From Anticarsia gemmatalis (lineage: Eukaryota > Arthropoda > Insecta > Lepidoptera > Erebidae), in NCBI RefSeq assembly GCF_050436995.1, contig NC_134756.1:4154001-4218000 (forward strand): a stretch of 64,000 bases of DNA. The letters run 5' to 3'. Numbering within the stretch: position 1 is the stretch's first letter; each line of letters opens with the position of its first letter. Positions 13,829 through 26,482 of the stretch are shown here, one piece after another. The notes under the pieces were generated by a model, which saw only the letters and a list, made by a program, of their open reading frames with translations, ran no database searches and had not been told where the DNA came from. The position numbers and the translations under genes were made by a program.

Positions 13829-14092
13829 TCCATACTAATATTATAAATGCGAAAGTAACTCTGTCTGTCTGTCTGTCTGTCTGTCTGCTACTCAATCACG
13901 CCTAAACTACTGAACCAATTTGCGTGAAATTTGGTATGGGGATAATTTGATACCCGAGAAAGGACATAGGCTATATATCATCACGCTACGACCAAAAGGA
14001 GCAGAGTACCAGTACTTAATGTTACAAAAACGGAGAAAAATTTCACCCATTCTTTCTTATTAGACGCAAGCGAAGTTGCGCGGGTCAGCTAG
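13829..14092 (+). mobile_element. Short non-autonomous Helitron
   Basis: It begins TCCATACTAATATTATAAAT after an A and ends GGGTCAGCTAG before a T, the Helitron 5'-TC...CTAG-3' and A|T insertion rule. A CGCAA...TTGCG hairpin precedes the 3' end. A (CTGT) run lies near 13860, as in the microsatellite-associated Helitrons of Lepidoptera. It has no ORF. Confidence 0.82.
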
Positions 14093-14699
14093 TAAGAAAT
14101 ACTGTAAGTGTGGTAAATGAACTATTAATACAACGTTCTTCAATTTATTGTATTGTTTGTTAGTAAAATTAGGCATTAAGTTTCTTTGTGCATTGTGCAC
14201 TAGATAGAACTTTTTAAACTGCGCATTCGTCATGCAGTAGAACGTTCGGACTTTATCAAATAAAAAAAGTAAAAACAAAAAATCATTGTTCCTCCGTTTC
14301 TGCAATGTTTTCATGCGATACTGCAGCTTTATTAAAATGCAACACAGTACATTGTATATTTTATCAATAAATATTTATACCTTTATTAGTAACGAAACGG
14401 CAACAATTTACAAAATAAATTAAGAGAATGGAAAATAGAATTATATAGGAATGAGGTTAATGACCACATACAGTAACACTATCAGTTAATTTACCATATA
14501 TGGCGAATATGGTTTAAAACAAGTTGGGTTAAATTTTGCGTACACCTGAATTGTTTTTATAGGCTGACAACTTACTAGGTAGCGAGCTTTGCTTTGCTTA
14601 TGCACGATTTGTCTAGAATAATAATTAACAATTCTGTAAAAGCTGTTGTCGTGAGAAGAAACGGCAAGAAACGCGTGTTAATTTTTAAAATACTTAGGC

Positions 14700-14770
14700 A
14701 ATCGGCAACCGAATAAGCCTGCGGGTCACACACACATACATACATAAAATCGCGCTTACTACTCACAGGG
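14700..14770 (-). repeat. Possible LINE tail, reversed
   Basis: The minus strand AGTAAGCGCGATTTTATGTA followed by TGTATGTGTGTG resembles the ATTTTATGTATG tails of the LINE ends above. The match is short. Confidence 0.35.
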
Positions 14771-15255
14771 GTTCACAGAGACCAGAGAGTGCGGGTCACT
14801 GGTGTTCTATATCATGATTTTTTCAACCTAAGTCGCACACCCTGCATATATGGCTTTCTACTAAGTTGTTGCACTATAATGCACTTTTATAGTTCATGTA
14901 GTTCAATAGATAGTAATTATAAGTGCACTTATAATTAATCAGTTATTAAGCACGACTAGTCTATGTTTGCTGTTTTAATAAATTAGATATTAATTGCAGT
15001 GGCTATATTAAATTGTGTACATTTATTCAGAGGGTCAAAGCTCATAATTATTTTATTGAAACCTTTGAAAGCTTCTAAAGGATATACCTCCAAATTGCAA
15101 TTGTTTTAGTGTATATTTTTATAGTGAACTAAAGAAAAAATACAGAGTACCTATAAAATAGCTACGTCATGCAAAAATAAGTATTTTTAAATTATTAAGT
15201 TATTAGTGTTTTTATTTTTGATCACTTTATTAAACTTTATAATTATTGTTATTTC

Positions 15256-15513
15256 GAGGCGCCCATAGCCAGTTGCGCTCACCGGTCGGTAAACGATCTG
15301 TGGGTTAAGCGATCCTTGGTCACTCCATAGATGGGTGACCGCATAGCGGTATTTGAACTGGGCGTCTCCGTGCTTCGCAGGGCACGTAAAAAGTCGGTCC
15401 CGGTTGTTATCTACAACGATAACAGTCGTTAAGCCATGTCAAAGGCCTTCGGGCGGCTTAAACAACTTTGACACTAGGTTGACCACTAACCATACGACAA
15501 GAAGACAAGAAGA
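15256..15513 (+). repeat. 5S-rRNA-derived SINE, type A, with 11-bp target duplication
   Basis: The head carries the 5S gene internal control region: GGGTTAAGCGATCC, an intermediate element, then ATAGATGGGTGACCGC at about 15328..15343. A central block (GTCTCCGTGCTTCG ... GGCACGT ... GTCGGTCCCGG) follows, then a body ending CACTAGGTTGACCACTAACC and an ACAAGAAG tail. The copy is flanked by ATTGTTATTTC at 15245..15255 and 15514..15524, an exact target-site duplication. 5S-derived SINEs of this kind are known in Lepidoptera (the HaSE3 type of Helicoverpa). It is not a functional 5S gene. Confidence 0.85.
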
Positions 15514-15802
15514 ATTGTTATTTCAAAAAGGTTAACCGTGTAAACCGTTTTGAGTTTAGTATGAAGTTAGATCAGAATTGTATTTCATAAATAAAAATAA
15601 GTAAGCACCACAAACTCGCATGTTTGTTGATTTATTTATTCTCCATTCCGAAGATTTACGAAAGGCCCAGCGGGAGATCGAATCGACTTTCAACATATCG
15701 TGATGTTTTACTCGAGTACGTCGGTCTTTCACACGAATAAGCATTTAATACAAGCACCCAATAACAACAAGATAAAATAAAAGGAAGAATTATATTTGTA
15801 AC

Positions 15803-16115
15803 GATAGCAGTGATAGCCGAGTGGTATAAGTTGACACCTCCCACGCATGTGGTCGCAGGTTCGAACCCGAGGCAACACACGAATGACTTTTCGAAGTAAT
15901 GTGTGTATTAGGAATAATTATCACATGCTCCAACGGTGAAGGAAAACATCGTGAGGAAACCTTGCATGCCTAAAAATTTGTTTAAAACATTTATTGAGGG
16001 CATGCAAAGTCCCCAACCCGCACTTGGCCAGCGTGGTGGACTCAAGGCCTAACCCCTCCCTCATTACGGGAGGACACCCTTTCCCAGCAGTGGGACATTA
16101 ATGGGTTAAATTTAT
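15803..16115 (+). repeat. tRNA-derived SINE (family T2), full-length
   Basis: Box A-like GATAGCCGAGTGGTATAAG and box B-like AGGTTCGAACCCGAG at about 15857 lie at the head. The body runs through CTCCAACGGTGAAGGAAAAC, CCTTGCATGCC and GGCCAGCGTGGTGGACTCAA, and ends CCCAGCAGTGGGACATTAAT. This is a very common lepidopteran repeat. Reversed and partial copies are at 23587, 33880, 2690, 52895, 51425 and 16198. Confidence 0.78.
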
Positions 16116-16197
16116 TTATTTATGTGTCACCAATATGTGATTTTATCGGACTGTCGACAGTAAAATTAATAAATTTTAACTCACTAATGTCCTGTAG

Positions 16198-16540
16198 TTC
16201 TTTCTGTGTTCTCCTGGTATTAGGGTGTTCAGTCCATCATGGCTTAGGGGACTGTTGGGGACTTTGTATGCCCCTAGAATTGTTTTAAAATTTACTATAT
16301 TTTCTTTTTCTTTTATCGTTAGAGCAAGAGATAGTGAATTTCTTTTAAAATGAATATTTTTGTAAGTATCCTCATGGAATTATAGTCTTCAGTCCATCAC
16401 GGCCAAGTAATGGTTGGGGACATTGTAAACTTTGAAGAACTATTCTTAAATTTACGATATATTTTTGTTTAATGGTTAGAGCAAGAGATAATTAAATTCT
16501 TTTGAAAAAAATATTTCTTTTTTAACATCCTGCAAGCGCA
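16198..16540 (-). repeat. Two tandem copies of a T2-related fragment, period 160 bp
   Basis: CAGTCCATCATGGC at 16230 and CAGTCCATCACGGC at 16390 each begin a unit containing GTTGGGGAC, ATTTAC(T/G)ATAT and GTTAGAGCAAGAGATA in the same order. The units look like reversed, decayed T2 body sequence duplicated side by side. Confidence 0.5.
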
Positions 16541-16874
16541 GATTAATTTATCACAAAATGTCGACAGTTACTCTGTAGTGGTTGAGAAACGAAAATCTCA
16601 AAGCATTATCACCTATTCTATTTACGTACCCGTATTTCATTCCCGTCTTATCCCAGATATGATCTTGAAGAAACATGTCTTCGAAGGAAATATCTTCGTT
16701 AAAATTCTCAGGACATTGTATCGATAGTACGATTTACTCGTGTTTCTTATTGAGCTGACATTTGTAAAAGGTTACGAACTTTTGCTTGTTACCATTACTT
16801 TGTTGAACAGGTGCGTGTAAAGGGTTTATTTTAGAATTTCTTTGCCGAAGAATCCTTACAATATTAGCTCATCC

Positions 16875-17125
16875 TCTATAAATAATATTATAAAGCTGAA
16901 GAGTTTGTTTGTTTGTTTGTTTGTTTGTTTGTTTGAACGCGCTAATCTCAGGAACTACTGGTCCGATTTGAAAAATTCTTTCAGTGTTAGATAGTCCATT
17001 TATCGAGGAAGGTATATATCATCACGCTACTACCAATAGGAGCAGAGTACCAGTGAAAATGTTACAAAAACGGGGAAAATTTTTAACGCTTATGTGACGC
17101 AAGCGAAGTTGCGCGGGTCAGCTAG
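16875..17125 (+). mobile_element. Short non-autonomous Helitron with a GTTT run
   Basis: It has the AATATTATAAAGCTGAAGAG start, a (GTTT) microsatellite at about 16902, and the end GACGCAAGCGAAGTTGCGCG GGTCAGCTAG. TCCTCTATAAATA occurs at both its left edge (16872) and immediately after it (17126), unusual for a Helitron. Confidence 0.8.
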
Positions 17126-18414
17126 TCCTCTATAAATACGAAAATAAGTCGAAAAGTTCGCTGTAACGGCAAAATTAGTTGATTTGTTATTTGCCAAGAT
17201 TATAGTTTATTTATATTAAAGCTACATAAATATTTTTAATAAATCACAAACGTTAATATAGAGAAAGGTCTAATTTTGCTTGTTGATGTGCAGTTCGGTC
17301 TTTTATTTACAAAAGCAAATAGATAACTAGCAATTATTATAAATAAGGATATAAGGAGTTGCTATTAATTTAATTTACTCTTAGGGCGTTGTGGCTATAA
17401 GAAATTGAACATTTATTGTTATAGTCCAGTAAATTGTCTAAACATGGCAGCCAATAAAGAATCTTCGTCGCTACGCTTTATGTCGTGAAAAAAATATGTA
17501 GTTACATACTTACGTGATTATATTTCTTAGGATAAGACTAAGTACACACAATTAAATAACACTTCAGTATCTTTGTCTAGGAGAACAACTCAGTACCTAA
17601 TAGAAGGATAAGTCTTGGGTGATGTCATGCAACACGCTCTTTGATCGTCATATCTAAACAAACCAACTGAAAAATATAATTGACGGATACTGGTTAAATA
17701 AAAGTATTATAATAAAAAAGTCAGTGCTTAAATAATCGTGAACTAATTGTTATTAGCATTTACCTGATTAATTTATACAATTCCACAATACGAAATTACT
17801 TTTTGTGACTTAGTATTTTATTTTTAAAAGCTTCAATATGGATTAACTTAAAGGGCGTTATACCATAAGTTATCAATTATACTCTTAGCCTTAGCTCGGC
17901 ACTCCAAGTATCCATGTCGTCCACATTCAGACAAAAAGCGAATACCTAGAAATTACCTACAATTAATTTATTTTCCACAAGCCGCTAGCTGTATGAGATT
18001 CCGACACATTTAGCCTTTACATACCAATAAGTCTCCTATTGCGATGGCCAAGAAAAAATACATGGAAAATGAATCAATAATTAAGTTCAGAACAATTAAT
18101 CTACACAAGTATCTACCCGCAATTTTGTCCGCGTTACAAGATATCCAGGGGTAAAAAATATCCATCAACTCATAGGACATTTTTAAGGCTAAACACTGTG
18201 TACCAATTCCATTAAAGTCCGTTCGGTAGTATTTGCTTGAATAAAAACAAACAAGATGCATACATACATACATACAGACATACATCCGGTTTCAGAAACA
18301 TTAGCATTTCTAATATTAGTCAGATTTACAGCGTCATGCCCGTAATACGTAAAAGTATACATATTATCATGTGCAGGAGATACAATCGCGTATCGTCATT
18401 TAGAATGTAAGACC

Positions 18415-18565
18415 TAGGCAACATGGGACGAGTCTGTTGCCTTACCCGGGGCGCGTTACCAAGCTCCGGACTACTTTTGAGAATAAATCTTTACAGCACT
18501 CTGCCCAACCCGTGAATTGAACCCAAAATTTCGTGATCAGCAATCGTATACTCCACAAAACTCAG
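18415..18565 (-). repeat. tRNA-derived SINE (family T3), reversed
   Basis: On the minus strand ATTGCTGATCACGAAATTTT, GGGTTCAATTCACGGGTTGG, then AGTAGTCCGGAGCTTGGTAA and CGTCCCATGTTGCC match a widespread lepidopteran tRNA-derived repeat with a box B of GGTTCAATTC. The 5' head is poorly kept. Confidence 0.55.
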
Positions 18566-18569
18566 AGTC

Positions 18570-21500
18570 AGTCAATTAAGAACAGTTGTTACCAAGAAGT
18601 TATGAATAAGGGCTTTCATACTACTTATCAATGCACAAACAACTTGTAATGTACGATTTCGATTTAATTGATAATGAATTTTATTGCCCCGAGTTAAGGT
18701 GTATTTTTCTGCAGCAAACATTCTGATTGAATGTGGGTGTCAAAAAACAATTCGATGGTGAAATGTAAGTTTCAAAATGGAAATGCTGAATGATGGTCAA
18801 GTAACTGTCAGGTCAATCAAAAGAAAAGAGTACACAGTTATAAATTGATCTCAATAAAGAAAGTACTGGTTCTCTCTTCATCATCATCATACAAAGGTTG
18901 ACTATAATCACTGCAGAGAATAAGAATATTTTTGTATCCAGAAAATTCTATTTAAAAATCCGATTTTGTTATCGAGTACTTTCAGCTCTGTGTTTTTAAA
19001 CGATTTTTTTCAAAGAGGATTACATCTTGTAACGTTTACTTCTTACATAAATAACTATTTAAATTGGATAAAAATTGAAATGGTCTGATTTTTCACCAAT
19101 TACTGCCAATTACCAATAACAACCAGGAATCTTCGCCGGCTTTCATACGCAATTACGGGACCCTAAAAACGGAATTCCGTGCGCGTAACACTCGGAACAC
19201 ATGAGCAATAATGCCAATCGTGCGCAGTTTTCACTTGATCAATGCACTGATAAATATAAAACGGCTTACAAAAAACTTTTGACGAAAACTGAAGCCGTAC
19301 GACTATCTCTTTAGCGTTAATTAGCGAATCGCTCGATAATGTTTCGTTGGCCTTTAGCGAATGTTCAGATACATATCGAACGGTTTTCCCACGATATTTT
19401 TTATGAAGTGTCACATTCATATCTATGACGTCATTGTTTTGGTAAGAAGTCGCGAATTGCTGATATCAAATACATACTACAGTTTGTTATATGGAGAGGA
19501 TATTGGATAATAATTATTGCTTTTTATTAGCGATATAATCAATTAAGAATCTTTAAAAAGCACCATTAAAACATATTATCGTTAAATAAATTACGTTAAC
19601 ATTTATTAATATCTGATATACACTTTAAGACGTTACCCACTCTATGTAAGAAAAGACTTTATTCCAATAGTCAAATCGAATAAATCGCCACCTTTTTTCT
19701 ATAATAAATACGTATTCTATTACCGAACCGAATATAGTAAAAATCTTTTCTAATACACATATTAGGAACATCAGGCAATTTACAATCGCCGCATACCCAC
19801 AAGCCGTAACCGGCTTACTCTAACATTTAAAACACTAACTTTAAATTACAAAATAAAGCTATCAGGACAAATATGGTTACAATATAACATAAAACTATCC
19901 TTCTAAGGTGTATCAATAAATTTGTCTGGTAAGAAACTGGACAAATTGTTAGAATTACACGTTAAATGAATATTAATGTATGGGCGGGACTTAAAGTCCC
20001 GATTTGGGCTGTTTAGCCGTGAGGCGGAGTTTGTAGTATAAACGTTTACGGCTAATAACCGTGTAATTTTATTTACTGTTAAAGGGTATTTAATGATGTC
20101 AAAAAAAAGGGGATTTTGTAGGACTAGGAGCTATTGTGTACCTCATTTGACAACCGTTTGATAGCCACTGTTCTGTACTGTGTTATATCAAAGCTGCAAT
20201 GTGCAATATAGAGGCTATCAAATTGACGTAGGTACTGGAGTTGTCAACTGAGATTCATAATAATATTATGCTGGCCGCTGGGCAAGAAGTTCTTGTTTTC
20301 ATTTTCGCTTGCTACACATCGGCTTGTTGCTATATTCAGGCACATAAAGATATGTAGATGGCGAACTAAACCAAGAGAGGATATAATTTTACATTAGATT
20401 AAATTAATGGTAGATGATTGTTTTTGCTTTTTTATTAAGTGCAAAGGTCGTAGTGTAGCGTCAAATAACACGCGGTCACGTGAATTTTATTATGGTGTTA
20501 CTTTTAACACAATCGTAAGAAATTGCTAAATATACGAATTTACGTCTTTGACAACATTGTTTAGATTGTTGAAATAACTTTGTAGCATTTTAATTCATGA
20601 AACGAAGAAATAATATCTTTTCAGTGATGGCTGTTTAGAATGTTTAGCAGTCGATATAAAACGTATTTAAAATATTTTTTAGAATTAGGTACCTTAATAA
20701 TGCCGTTAATTTAGTATTGTTGGCGGAAAGCCGGGATCAGTCCAACTAAGCAAAACAAAAGAACATATCTATGATAGACGACCAATTGACAGTTACACTG
20801 AACCTATAATTTTCTTCTCGTTTATGACGTTAGTCGATAATGAGTAATGGCTCATTGTTATGTTGCCTTTACTACGTAAGTGAGTTAGAAAATCGTATCA
20901 ATTGATAAAGATAAGTATTTAATTACGAGGAAACATTTTTTTAAATTATCGTTTATTGTTCAGAGATTGAAAGATTACCTAGTAATTAATAGTAGAGCGC
21001 TGTCACAAACATTTTGATCCTGTTGAATTCGCTTAGGCTAACGTTTTGAATTTTATTCGGATGCATATTAAATTGAATTATGAGCCAATAATTGTGTACC
21101 TACTGATCTTACTGCAAAATAACAGAAATAATTGTTTTTGCCGAACCAATTGGAACCAAAATTATATACAGATTTTTACTCTCATTGGAAAACTGTTTAT
21201 AAATTGAAAAGATAGTGATTTATTCTCTTCAAAATTACAGTATAATGTATAAACAATAAATTTTACAATAACGATAAAACACGATCTGTATTTTTATGTA
21301 TTGTAGTAATAAATCGTATGAGATAGTATCAACAATATGTGTTATTTACTTAAGATTTATGTTCCGCCGCTGTCATGTTATCACTTACTGGCTGTTTTAT
21401 ACGATACAAAAACAATTTGTAAAGATTTCGAGTACCAATTATTGAAATTCGATATCACTTGACGATACCCCATATTTTATTGCGCGTTCCAAAAAACATA

Positions 21501-21815
21501 AATATTTATTTCGCAGGTAAGAAGACCACTTACTTAACAATTTAAATCAGTAGAAGACCTCAGTATCATGGAATTGTGTGTATAGAAAAAAAACTAAAAT
21601 ATTTTATTGAAAATAATTCTGCTACAATATCCACACATTGTCTTGACGTCTATGCTAGCCGAAGCTGTGTTACAGATGTCAGTGTCTTCATCCTTATTTA
21701 AGAACATGACATTATTTTGGCATAAAACAAAAAAAGTAGGTATTAAGAAAATAAAACCATAACTATAAACTTAATCAAAAAGAAAGCCTTGTATACATCT
21801 ATATGACACTGTGTA
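18570..21815. other. AT-rich sequence with one possible splice-site pair
   Basis: It contains a CRE at 19426..19433, a 17-bp palindrome CGGGACTTAAAGTCCCG at 19985..20001 and, at 21516|21517, TTTATTTCGCAG joined to GTAAGA. No gene is recognised. Confidence 0.4.
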
Positions 21816-21819
21816 TCGA

Positions 21820-22040
21820 CTTACAGTCTTCTGGAAGACGGTAAAGAAGCTGTACTGGACTTTACTGCTCTACCAAACTGTGCATCCCCTCGCTACCGGC
21901 TTTCCCGCTCCTTTATAGCGAGATGGCTTGTTAGGACTTTGTCAGGCCAACGGCAGGTCAACCCGGGTCATACGTGGTTTCAATTCGAACACTACCGTCC
22001 ATCAGTCCTCTTACAGTGCTGACCAGTCCATTGCCTAATA
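21820..22040. other. GC-rich islet of unknown origin
   Basis: It has markedly higher GC than its surroundings and abuts the reversed Helitron's degraded 3' end. Frames on either strand are broken by stops; one + frame runs open from about 21858 to a stop near 22020, but nothing in it is recognised. It may be captured or leftover repeat or gene sequence. Confidence 0.3.
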
Positions 22041-22044
22041 TAAT

Positions 22045-22269
22045 GCACTGGCCGCCCGTGACTTCGTCCGCGTGGAAATCCTTCCCGTGTAAATCCCGAT
22101 GCCTCGGTAACTCCGAGATAAAAAGTAGCCTATGTTTTATTCTGGATCTTCAGCTACCTATATACTAAATTTCACCGTAATCGGTTCAGTAGTATTTGCG
22201 TGAAAGAGTAACAAACATCCATACATACATACATTCTCAAAAACTTTCGCATTTATAATATTAGTAGGA
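22045..22269 (-). mobile_element. Helitron, reversed, 3' end degraded
   Basis: On the minus strand it starts TCCTACTAATATTATAAATG, contains a (GTAT) stretch and CACGCAAATACTACTGAACC, and runs to GGACGAAGTCACGGGCGGCC. The terminal CTAG is no longer recognisable. Confidence 0.68.
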
Positions 22270-22667
22270 TAATATTTACAAATTCGCTACATTATGCACG
22301 AGTCTAGGACATGTAGTATTTAATATACTAAACACGATCAACCTACATATTCAGAACAGTTATCATTTTACATCACTATCTAGTGATCAATTAATAAATT
22401 AATTGCAGGTTATAAATTCAAGTAGTTTTGCGTAGGCTGGTGTTCTAGTATATAGTTTCACAATCACTGTATGTATGTAATAATAATGTAATTCATTTAT
22501 GGGTTACCATAATATGGACTATTGGCCTGAAGCCCTACCACCCCTTAGCATACTTTCAAAGCTTGGTGATCGCCTGATAATTGATTACACTAGAGCTACC
22601 TATGTAGACGATTTTTTTTAAGTAGGTTTCTTTAGTAATAAATTATAGGTTGGGGACGACTCTTTCT

Positions 22668-22935
22668 AACTGCACGTTTGGCGCAGTGGTTTAAGCGGTC
22701 ACCTCGCCGCAATAGCCGTAGCGCCGCGTGTGGTGGGTTCAAATCCCTCCCGGGACAAATCTTTGTGTGATTAGCACGAGTATTTGTTCTGAGCCTGGAT
22801 GTCAAATTATCTATATAAGTATGTATTTAGAAGTATATAAGTATGTTTATCAGTTATTTGGTTACCATAGTACAAGCTTTGCTTAAATGCAAATGACCGT
22901 GTGTGAGTTGTCCAATAATATTTATTTATTTATTT
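22668..22935 (+). repeat. tRNA-derived SINE (family T1)
   Basis: The head contains a box A-like TGGCGCAGTGGTTTAAGC and a box B-like GGTTCAAATCC at about 22736, with the CCGCGTGTGGTGG stem region. The body includes GGACAAATCTTTGTGTGATT and TTATTTGGTTACCATAGTAC, and it ends in an ATTT-rich tail. Copies lie at 28187, 54157 and, reversed, near 12955. An intact tRNA fold is not evident, so it is a SINE rather than a tRNA gene. Confidence 0.75.
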
Positions 22936-23507
22936 TATTTCTTAGTGTCGTGGGTAATTTACCTAAAGTTAAGGAGATTTTATTGCTCAATTAACGTGAG
23001 CATTAACTGTAATATTCAACCGGCGGGCTGGCAATTCATTAATAGACCCTCCGTAGATGCAAAAACAAGCAATTTTTCTGTTATGTAACACTGGGTAATA
23101 AACTGAGTAGTTTTCGTCCAGTATGTACAATATGTATGGCCGTAAATAGTCGTAGATCAGTGGAGGAATGTTTTTTCCCATGCGTGCGGTTATGGATAAA
23201 CAAGTTGCCAATGATTTGTTATGTTGTCTTTGTGATCGTTTGGGAATGCAGGGCTGGTAGACCTTTAAAAGTTTAGCTTGCGGTCAAGACGAAATAAACT
23301 CGGAAATAATGCGACTGAAAAGGATAGTAATCAATCTTATTTTCCTTACTTCATTATGTCTTTTGTAAAAAAATATTAATCGAGTATATTATTACTTCTG
23401 AAAATATAAGTCGAACTAACGGTCCCCGTGCACAGCGTTACAGAAGAGCATTATTCGTAGTGAGTAGATAATTTCTGCTACTTAGGTACATACCTACGTT
23501 TATAATA

Positions 23508-23578
23508 ACACGCCTTTTTCTCTTAGGGGTAGGCATATATACCAAATAACGCCACTTGGTAGGATCCTTACAAACTTC
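23508..23578 (-). repeat. LINE 3' end fragment, reversed
   Basis: The minus strand reads GTTTGTAAGGATCCTACCAA GTGGCG and ends with CCCTAAGAGAAAAAGGCGTG, the same conserved end as at 8855 and 32535. Confidence 0.55.
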
Positions 23579-23586
23579 TTACAAAT

Positions 23587-23905
23587 AATAAATTTAATCC
23601 ATTAATGTCCCACTGCTGGGCAAGGGTCTCCTCCCGTAATGAGGGAGGAGTTAGGCCTTGAGTCCACCACGCTGGCCAAGTGCGGGTTGGGGACTTTGCA
23701 TGCCCTTAATAAATGTTTTAAACAAATTTTTAGGCATGCAAGGTTTCCTCACGATGTTTTCCTTTACCGTTGGAGCATGTGATAATTATTTCTAGTACAC
23801 ACATAACTTCGAAAAGTCATTCGTGTGTTGCCTCGGGTTCGAACCTGCGACCACTTGCGTGGGAGGTGTCAACTTATACCACTCTCGGCTATCACTGCTC
23901 TTACA
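23587..23905 (-). repeat. tRNA-derived SINE (family T2), full-length, reversed
   Basis: Read on the minus strand it runs from ATAGCCGAGAGTGGTATAAG through GGTTCGAACCCGAGGCAAC to CCCAGCAGTGGGACATTAAT and is very similar to the 15803 copy. The two are among the best preserved SINEs in the window. Confidence 0.78.
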
Positions 23906-23909
23906 AATA

Positions 23910-26470
23910 CTACATTTTAAAAGATTTATATTATTAATTTCCCTGTGTCTATATTTATTTTTGATTGAACATGTACAGATACGCACTGATTTATGCCTAA
24001 CTTGCACCATCAATAAAGTTTAAACAAATTAAAATTTACGATATAATTGTCGGCCATGATGGATAGTTAGTGCGAGCTAGCGATTGAAAGAGATTATGAC
24101 AAATAGCAGGTAGCTATCGTTCATCTAAAGCACTGAGCAATTATATTAATGTTCTCGTTATATGTTTGTTTGTATGCCGATTTACAGGTTGTATTAAGCG
24201 ACCGTTTGACAGAAAATTTGGAGTTCCGCATGTGTGTATGTATTTTTGTGAGCTAGAGAGACCGTCTGCAAAAATATACGCCTCGGTGTAAGGACCTCTC
24301 ATTTGTCGTTGGTTGAAGGTCAATTTAAGTTAAAGTAGGAATAATAACTTCACCATTATTTAGGTCAATAACATATCCCAATGATACCAGAATCTGTTCC
24401 TACAAAACTCAGATTCAAATTGTATTTCGTGTACCTATTTGAAAACGATCTATTAATGTTATTAATTCAGTTTACAAAAGTCAAACAAGTTATTGGATAC
24501 ATTAATTTGGTTGACAGGATATAATACAATATTTTTCTTAAAGATTTTCACAATTAAAATTGTATTACGAGCAACGTGAGAGCGAAAACTCTTGAAAGTT
24601 TCCACTTATCACTACCATTATCTCATTACTACCAATTATCCATACATTTTATTTAACTCCAGTATGACTTATCTTACACGCAAAGAACTCATAAACAAAC
24701 CTCATCTTACAACTACCAATTAAACTATTACACTTATACCGAACCCATTCGTCTGGAGTATTTAATTTCAGTTCTTGTTCCAATGATGAATGTGTTCTAC
24801 CCAAAATTAATTAGTTTAATGTATATGAGTACAGATAAGGTAATGTATACTGTTGTTTGAAGGCTAAGAGCCAGTGAACGAGAAAATACAGACATTGTTT
24901 TGTGAGAGTTCTGTTGTCTGCCTCTGAAACTCATCATCACATCACAAAAAAAAGGTTTCGCCAATCGGGAATGGAGATAAGACTAATAAAAATATATAAA
25001 ATGGAGTTTCCTTCTTTTTTCTAAAATAACTAAAAACTCAGTTGGTTTAAAAAGCTCGAGTTCGTCAGCATAAAAAAATGATATCTGCCATAACGGCAAT
25101 AATTGAAACTTCGCAGAAGCCCATCAGTCTGCGTGTAGGGTATACATTGACAAGCTTTTATACGACGGTAAGCTGCAATACAATTGCATCGTGTTTATTG
25201 ACTTTTATGAAGGTTTGTCGTTCGCGGGCTCTTGTTCTATAAAGAGTAGTATAGCCTCCGGGTGGGTAGCAGGCACACCGTTACAAAAAACTGGAGTTTA
25301 AACAGTAGTTATGTGATAATTGTTGTGTAAATAGTTTGTAACAAGGCCTTAATGGAGTGGCTTTAAGTGATCTTGTTGCTTTTTGATTGATCGGTTACGT
25401 CGTACGCTGTTTATGTCCACTACGATATAGAAGCTTTAATTTTATGCAATGTCCTTGCGATTATTACACTTGCTTTTTTAGAAATTAGAGCCTATTACTT
25501 GAGGGAAGCGCTCCAAATTGTCAGGAGATGATCAGAAAATAATAATATTTGGATTATAGAAAAACTAGCCGGCTCTTCTCGCGTACGTGTCACTCTTTCA
25601 GTCGCTTTGTTTGACCCGGTTCTTCAACAATCTCCACATTTGCGTAAAAATGTTCAAAAATATTTTAGCATTTAGACTATGAGTAGGATTAGCAGAATAT
25701 TTTTTTCTTGCAGGAGACCAATGAATAACAAACCAAAAAATTATCTTTTGCTTTTGACCCTTTAGCTAAAGTTTAAGATCTAGCCTTCAACTTAGGTTTG
25801 TAGAGCAATCTGCGACCTCTGTATTATAAGTTCATAACTGTCAAGCTTCATCACCTCACTTGTAATTACACAAAATGCCAACATTTCATCACTATCTCTG
25901 ATTACAATAATTCACCTTTTGATAAACGATTTAACTCAATAATGAGGTAGGAAGTTTACAGAACATTTAAGATAACTGGGTGTCAGACACGAACAATATC
26001 TTAATAAACGTTTATATACACTCAAATTAACTATAATAAACATCAAAATGAAGTTTTTAAACGTAATTATTACCTGTTAAATGTAATTGGGTATCCTTAA
26101 TCCGATTTTTATGAGTTTTACGATTCAATGTGACATTTTAAATGTCAGTATGTACATTTAATTTTACGATTGACGTGAACTTTTGTGTGTTATTTACTTT
26201 CTCTGTTTAACATGTGAGCTGGTGGGCTTTAAATCAAAGCTGAGATAAGGTATGCCATCGATTTTATTTATAATTTGTTTTTACGAGGTTGTAGATAAGT
26301 GCGATGAAACCTGGCTTTCCTAATGTTATGTAAAATAATCAAAAGTTATTGCGTTCGATACGTTATTAGATGTGCAAATCATGACAAGATGTGTAAAAGC
26401 ACAAGTCTGTAAATATTGTGATTTTCTTGCTCTCGAATTATTTAAATAAATGCGATTGAATAAACTCAAA
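23910..26470. other. AT-rich sequence, nothing recognised
   Basis: A good-looking 3' splice signal (TTTTTTTCTTGCAG) occurs at about 25714, but the following frames close quickly. Confidence 0.45.
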
Positions 26471-26482
26471 TCATTACCGAGT

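Noticed and set aside
15803..15880. tRNA gene
   Set aside because: Boxes A and B are present, but the sequence is the head of the T2 SINE and is repeated elsewhere with the same body.
25695..25760. Exon after the strong TTTTTTTCTTGCAG acceptor
   Set aside because: Following frames close quickly, or lack a donor and coding composition.
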